From Isoetes taiwanensis (taxonomy: Eukaryota; Streptophyta; Lycopodiopsida; Isoetales; Isoetaceae): a DNA stretch of 64,000 nt. Positions within the stretch are counted from its first letter, which is position 1; each line of letters starts with the position of its first letter. The stretch spans positions 6,436,635 through 6,500,634 of the forward strand of contig JAJEKV010000033.1 of assembly GCA_021234155.1 (NCBI GenBank). Reading direction: 5' to 3'. Made by a program: the position numbers and the translations under genes. Below are positions 58,036 to 64,000 of this stretch, one piece after another. The notes beneath the pieces were generated by a model. The model was not told where the DNA came from. It worked only from the letters and a program-made list of their open reading frames with translations, and did not search any database.

Positions 58036-58611
58036 TTTCTCATTGGGTTCTCTTTTGGGTTACATTCTATGCTCTATAGAGATGAATAAGCATACAACTT
58101 GGGTTATTTCCAAGTTGTATGAACTTACACAAAATGCAAATGTTAATCTTGGCAAGGTGAGTGTTTATACCTTGATTAACCATTTTCACGAGCTTTCACA
58201 AAGACACAAAGACTTCGTCATAAGATTCTATATATATTTTGAAGTGTAAAAGTAGGAGACTCGAGCCACAATATACACAACATACACGCACGTTTTTCAC
58301 ATGGACAACAATGTTGGTATGAATTGCCATGAATTTGAATGTAAACTTTTATTAATGTAATGGAGGTGTGTGTGAGGCAAATGTAAACTTGGAGATGAGA
58401 AAAAGACAAGTATGGAATATATATATAATAAATAGAATAAGATAAATTTTTTAATGCCCACAAAACCATAAATGGGCTAGTACAACAAAAACTACCACAA
58501 AGTCCACGAAGACCAATAGGCCATGGGACTGTAAATGAACTAGTACAACCATTACTACTATAAACTCCTTGGTGTGATGATAATTGGGATGCCATGTTGG
58601 GGATGAAGAAT

Positions 58612-60740
58612 AGAATAGAATAGAATAGTTTTTTAGCGTCCACGGAGACCAATTGGCCTATGGGACCCAAACAAAGCAAACAAGCATATTACCGATGTGA
58701 TTAAACCCCTCCCGAAGGGTTTTCGAGGGAAAACCTTAGCGTAATAAGCATGCCGGGCACAATTGTACAATTGCATAGGACGGTTCAATACCGGCCCCGT
58801 AGGACACAAACGAAGTCCGTGCATCCATAACCTCCCGGAGGTATGACCCCAACAATCCCCATCGACGCCAGAAGTCAATAACGATGCAACCGCTGGCGGG
58901 GCACTAGTAATCGAACATATCGCCTCGATATGGGCAAATGCCGGGCGATCCGAGGGCATGACATTCATCCTCAATCGCTACCGGTGGCAACACCGCAAAG
59001 CCTTTGCTCGTGGTTCCGAGCCCAACGCCTCGCTTTCAATGCGGAGGGCGATGTGCACCGAAGCGTAATGGAAGCTATAAGTCCGCTTCTTCATGGGCAT
59101 TTGGGTGTACAAGTACCGGTGTGGGCCTCTTGTGAGCCTAGGATTGACTTGCTGCCGATAGTGTGCCGCCTTAACGGCGCCGAGCCTCTGAATCCCGTGA
59201 GCTTGCGAAGGAAAGTAGCATCTAGGTACGGTTTAAGTGCCTCGCGATCTTTCTTTGTCCCGACACGGACGACTGTTTGCTCGCACGCCCAGCGCGGAGA
59301 ACCACCGAGCTTGCTTGTCTTTCCAAAGAGGATTTCAGGCATTGGGGACCCATCGCCGCGGGCAAAGCAAGGTGGGGCAAGCGTGTATCAGCCATAGCGA
59401 CCACCTTTTGGAAGTAAACGATATGGCGTTCCAATGCAGCCCCGTTGAAGGGGTAGAAAGCCCTGTCTCCGGAGTAGGATTTGGTGCGGAACTGTGGACT
59501 TCACCCCGGGGCCCGCGCCAAGAAGGTCTTCGCGACCGCCGTGGTCATTCCGTGTGTTGAGGGATATCACCGACCCCACACTTCGCGCCCCATACAAAAG
59601 GACCGCTCAACCAAGGCCCAAACAAATGTGACTGGTGGCCCCAGGCATACAACTCTGCCTTGTGGCTGTTGTTATGCATGGCATATAGTGCTTTCCAACC
59701 CGCCGTGACCCGCAACCTGATAGCTGCATCCCAATGAATGGTAGTTGAGAACTCAATCCCCAAGTACTTGTAGGTCGGAGCCACCTCTACCTCCTGCCCC
59801 TGGTAAGTGAATGTGGGAAGCCTTGGCTGACGGGATCATACAACTAGTAGCACCCTAGTTTTGACCAAGTTAACTCGCATGCCAGTGAATTGGCAAAAAG
59901 TGTCAAGAGCATCCAGGTGACGTTGCATGTCCTCTGGAGTATAGGCCATGAGGTTGACATCGTCAGCATATATGAGTTGCCGGATTGTGTGATGCATGAG
60001 ATGTGCGCCCGCACCTCCATGTTCAGAGAGCCATCTTCCAACTAATCAATGTATAGGCCAAAGAGTGTGGGGGAGAGGGGGCAACCCTGACGCACCCCAA
60101 TGCTACTGATCACTGGCTGTGCTGCCGATGTGATACGGCATGAGCATGCCTCGTACAGCCTATATACTACATTCTGCAAGTCCAGGGGGGTCCCCAGCTG
60201 CTGCAATCTGTCCCATAGCTTGTTGCGGGGTATTGTGTCGAACGCTTTTGCAAAATCCACGAAACAGCAGTACAGGTTCTGCCGGCGATTCCTGCTATCT
60301 TCAATCAATGTGCGCAGAGTGAAGATATGATCAATGGTGGAATGTCTGGGCCGGAAACCTGCCTGTGTAAGAGCTCGCACCTCCATTTCCTCTGCCCATA
60401 TTGTCAGCCGCTGCTCAAGGATGCCAGCCAACAGTTTTGCAATGAGAGAGCTGACCATAATAGTACGGTAGTTGGCCGGGCATTGAGGGTCCCCTGCTTT
60501 GTATATGGGCACTACCCTACTAGTGGTCCATTGCATAGGGAAGCCTTCTCGCAATGCTTTATTGAACAATGCCATGAGGACAGGCACTAGTGGAGGCCCA
60601 ACCCATTTCAGAAGTTCTGCCTGCATGCCATCTAAATCTGCTGCCTTCCCATTAGCTAGACATTGTAGGCCCATGATGACATCCCCCTCTGCGATAACCA
60701 GAGCCATGCCTATCTGTGGAGGGACTGGAGCCATGCCATT
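58612..60740 (-). mobile_element. Truncated, degenerate LINE with reverse transcriptase domain
   Basis: On the minus strand, 60740-60042 encodes RT blocks: GKAADLDGMQAELLKW, YKAGDPQCPANYRTIMVSSL, AGFRPRHSTIDHIFTLRTLI, CFVDFAKAFDTIPR and GVRQGCPLSPTLFGLYID. The frame then breaks, and LIYADDVNLMAY (catalytic YADD) follows near 59965 and PTYKYLGIEF near 59775. Later remains (VKSTVPHQILL, MADTRLPHLALP) run to about 59380. A (GAATA)n tract with TTTTTTAGCGTCC at 58612-58645 may be the 3' tail. The endonuclease part is missing, so the copy is 5'-truncated. Its 5' edge meets the hairpin of the MULE copy at 60741. Confidence 0.75.
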
Positions 60741-63700
60741 CCCGTCCGTTTGCTGGTGATCCCGGAGGTGGGGATCACCACACGTGATCCCGTCCTCCGG
60801 GATCACCAGATCGCGGACGGGAATAAATTGAAAACCTTAGATCCATTGTACCTTATAGGCAAAAAAATAAAAAATAAATCCGTCCGTTAGCTGGTGATCC
60901 CGGAGGTGGGGTTCACCACACGTGATCCCGTCCTCCGGGATCACCAGCCCATTTAAACATTACATTCACATTACATTTACCATTACATAACTTTACACTC
61001 TACCATTACATTACCATTACAGTTTACCATTACATTACACTCTACCATTACATTACACTTCACCATTACATTACATTTAGTGATAGGCATTGAAAGATTG
61101 AGATATATATATACAAGTTCTGAAAGTCATGTTTCAAGTCCTAAAATTTGGGAATCATGGTGCCTTGCAGGAAGCCTTCATCTCAGCTTCCTTCCAACTC
61201 TTCCTTGCTTTCTTCACCCTTTGTTTTCCAAGTTCTATCACCGGGCTTCAGCCGTGACAAGCTAGTACCACAATTGACCTCCAAGGTAAGCTCAGGTAGA
61301 CTTGATAGATTAGTGCTTGTGCCAGCTATGTGATCCATCTTCTCAAGTCTAAAATCGAGCTGCCTCATGAGAGAATCGGTTGCAACTAAAATGTTAGGAT
61401 CTTTTTGAGCCCTAGACATCACTCTGGCAATTACCTCCTCCAAGGATGCCTGAATCTTCTTCAAGCCCACTTGACTGCTTGTTTGCAAGGGAGACTCTTC
61501 CCCTAGGAGTACTACCTCAAGCACCTCGGATCCCTGGTCTCCACAACTCTCTTGCACGGCTTCGTATGGCTTCAGGTGGTCCATGCCCCCACCTATTGTC
61601 CCATATTGGGAACCCAACACCTGTAAGAGATCTTGATCCCTGTAATTGCCAAGCATTTGCATAACTTTAACCTGATGCTTACATAGATTACCCTTGGCTC
61701 CCCAAGGGCAATCACAACATGCCCAATTCTTGTGTGCTCCTGCAACAAAATACGGGCCCTGTCCAAGAGTGCGCTCGGTTTAGCCTCGCCCTCCTCGGTT
61801 GGTAAATGTAACTTGTTCGTCGTCAATATTCGAAGCCTCTAATTGCGACTCTACTATTTGTTCCTGTGGAGGTGTTTACTACAAATCCATGTTCCTTCAT
61901 AGACCGGAACATAGCTATATATCAATCATTTGCAAGGTAAATATGCAAGGTAAATTAGACTAGGTAGTGGTATGTAAATGTTACCTCATGTAAGCCATGT
62001 GTGTCTCCACATTGTTAGTGAGAATGTAGAGCAACCAGTCAATTCTCCGCCCTCAAGTGCGTTTACATATGCCTAGGCTAACTTAAGGGCAGCATGCCAT
62101 GCCTCTATGGCAACATTGGTCTCTTGATTGGAGTGCATGTACATTCTTGTAGCCAATACCCATTCACAGATGTTCTTAGTCCACTCCTTACTCATGTAGG
62201 CCGACAATTTAGGGTATTGAGGATACTTCCTCACCAACTCTTCCAATCTCTTGATAGCCTCTTTCCTAACAGATTCCCTGTACTCATGACCATACTCATT
62301 GTCCCCCACAGGACCCGAGTCTTGTACATTATATTCCCTAGCTCCTTGAACATTTCATTTCTATGCACCTTACTCCTTACATTTTTCTTAGCCACTTAAT
62401 CAGGCTCTTCTCACATGCCAAATGCATATTTGCACATGTGCACGCTTTGGGGAAAACCTAGAATTGCACAATGTCACTACATAGTGTTAGTGTTAGAAAG
62501 TATGCAAGAAAGTGTAAGAAGGGGAAGGGTGACAAATTACATTTTTTACCGCCTTTGATTTCAGCATCAACATCGTCAGTAATGATGCAAGAAGGTGCCA
62601 ATCCGGATCATCCAGGCACAATGAATCCTTTAGTGCTTTCAACCACTTAGTTATAGCCCTAGGTTTTTGAGAATTGGTTATGACATATGCCAATGGCAAG
62701 CCATTGCAATGGTCATCGAAGGCAATGAGTGTAAATAGATAGTACATGGATAATAGAAACCAATAGCTCTCATTGGATCTAGAATTAAAATGCTATAGCC
62801 ATTTTAAATGGACTATGGAAAAGATCTCGAATGGAAATGAACACAAAGTAGTGTACCTCTTGTCATTAGTTTTGAAGGTTGCATCCATGCAAATGGCCCT
62901 ATTCTTTCCAAACTTCAGCATTGCCTCTCTTTGGATTGGAGTCATCACTCCCAATTGGAACGTGTCACCATGTTCATACAAGAACACGGACTCAAGATGT
63001 TGTTGCATCCACATGTTGATGCTAGTGGGAAGGTCTTCATGTAGCTTCCAAGTGTTTCTAACAACACTCTTCTCAATGTTGTAAACATCCCGGATCTTCA
63101 ACATGTCATCCCTACACATACTATCCTTGCCATGCACATCTAGTTTAAATCTCCACCTCTCCTCGTGCATATTCATAACACTTCGTGGGGTGTGCCAATG
63201 GACGAGCTTTTCTCTAACCCATTCCCTCAATTCCTGAGAGATCCATGGTGCTAGCTTGAATCTGATACCTTTCTCTACGTCAACAAATTTTCCCTGGCAA
63301 GGCTCACCTTGGAGATTTCTATGCTCAAACCCATAATAAGTAACTTGCGAGCATTCTGGCAGAAGGTAGAGTTGCCTAATGGTAAAATGGCATTGGCAGC
63401 CCCTACGCACACTCTCACCCCTCTCAACTCTTTTCCTCCGTGTGCCAGGTTGACGTGGTCCATCAGCAACCACGTGAGTGTTCAAAGTCTTGTCCTGGGG
63501 ACCATATATGCACCAATACCTATTAAGAGTGTTCAAAATTAGTGCACGAAAGTGGTGCATGTACATCTAAGAATTAAATATACTTCTGCTACAATGTTTT
63601 CTACTACAGAAACAACAACAACAACAGTAAACTAGAGGATAGGGTTTTAGAAATACATACCTTTTCATAGTCAAATAAGAATCCCTGGTTGGCCTCTTTA

Positions 63701-64000
63701 GCACCCTCTCGGGATTGGAACTCCTTAAGTAGAAGCTGCACGGTGCCACACAATTTCTTTGCTCTCCAAGAATGAAGTCTTCAACCCGGTTTGTTGGGAA
63801 GTAGCAGGTCCACACAAGCATTTCTCCACCTCCCCGCGCGTATGAACTTGGTGCTCTTTCCTCGAAACCAAGATAGGTTGCCGTGGTTGAAAATGCCATT
63901 AGGGGTGACTCCACATGTATTTCAAAGACGCAACGGGGAATGGCGAAAGGGAGCTCGAGGATACGTTTCTTAACTCCTAAAAATAATCCTAAGAAGATAA
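60741..64000. mobile_element. Copy III: near-identical duplicate of the right half of element II (continues past window)
   Basis: From CCCGTCCGTTTGCTGGTGAT at 60741 onwards the sequence follows 51472 onwards at an offset of 9262-9269 bp to the end of the window. It includes two hairpin units (about 60751 and 60890), the ACCATTACATT tract (60955-61080) and the transposase gene. Substitutions are few, small indels more common. The left half (protease gene, small gene, left terminal repeat) is missing and replaced by LINE sequence. By position, the right terminal repeat should lie just past 64000. Confidence 0.9.
61155..63930 (-). pseudogene. MULE transposase gene, duplicate in copy III
   Basis: Same exon set as the gene at 51886-54660. 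Here the first long exon is open across the point broken in the other copy: 63566-62793 reads YWCIYGPQDKTLNTHVVADG and goes straight on to RRKRVERGESVRRGCQCHF and CMDATFKTN. The frameshifts before the IITDD block (near 62605) and before the SWIM finger are shared with the other copy. Additional small indels near 61795-61860, 62050-62080 and 62330-62450 break it further. It cannot encode a whole transposase as written. Confidence 0.8.

Noticed and set aside
58930-59560. Plus-strand ORFs of 107-155 codons in the LINE region
   Set aside because: GC-rich shadows of a degenerate minus-strand LINE tail.

Overview
The window looks like repeat-rich nuclear DNA of a land plant. It holds a spliced cytochrome P450 of the CYP72 clan, PPR gene fragments, plant-type MULE, CACTA, Helitron, LINE, SINE and LTR remains, and long AT-rich stretches without genes. 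The PPR and LINE sequences feel more like a seed-free vascular plant or gymnosperm than a flowering plant, but the species cannot be fixed from sequence alone. Only one gene (the P450, 23.07-25.34 kb) looks intact and like an ordinary host gene. Almost everything else is mobile DNA or decayed fragments.

The most striking content is a family of very large Mutator-like elements. Element II (about 45353-55780, 10.4 kb) has both ends in the window: terminal inverted repeats of about 555 bp, built from palindromic GGGATCACC and GATATCGGCC modules. It carries a five-exon gene joining a C2H2-like finger to a Ulp1/SENP (C48) protease (+), a small two-exon gene of unknown function (+), and a MULE transposase with a SWIM zinc finger (-). 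Two arrays of near-perfect hairpins of about 80 bp flank the small gene. Its two flanks fit together into an empty site that is a tandem ~107-bp repeat. Element I (window start to about 11716) is a diverged relative with the same order: finger-Ulp1 gene (+), internal arrays, MULE transposase (-), palindromic right end. In it the palindrome core is GGAATCAC instead of GGGATCAC. Copy III (60741-64000 and beyond) is a near-identical duplicate of the right half of element II, fused to a truncated LINE exactly at the outer edge of a hairpin. All transposase and protease copies carry frameshifts, some shared between II and III, so these copies look non-autonomous.

Layout: 0-11.7 kb element I with two AT-rich minisatellite arrays; 12.5-13.3 kb an unrecognised ORF; 13.5-14.1 kb a 548-bp fold-back element; 14.1-17.1 kb a broken DDE-type transposase-like gene with a poly-Glu expansion; 18.5-19.6 kb two LTR-like sequences head to head; 21-22.9 kb no gene; 23.1-25.3 kb P450; 26.7-27.4 kb a triple tandem repeat, then a tRNA-derived SINE, a possible OEP24-like fragment and a Helitron 3' end (30.8 kb); 31.9-33.5 kb unrecognised fragments; 35.3-36.6 kb a 5'-truncated LINE; 37.3-37.9 kb a CACTA-type terminus; 37.9-40.7 kb a 1.14-kb tandem repeat joined to a PPR fragment; 43.9 kb a second Helitron 3' end; 45.3-55.8 kb element II; 58.6-60.7 kb a LINE; 60.7-64 kb copy III.

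All gene models are read by eye. Identities, family names and boundaries marked as inference have not been tested by any search.
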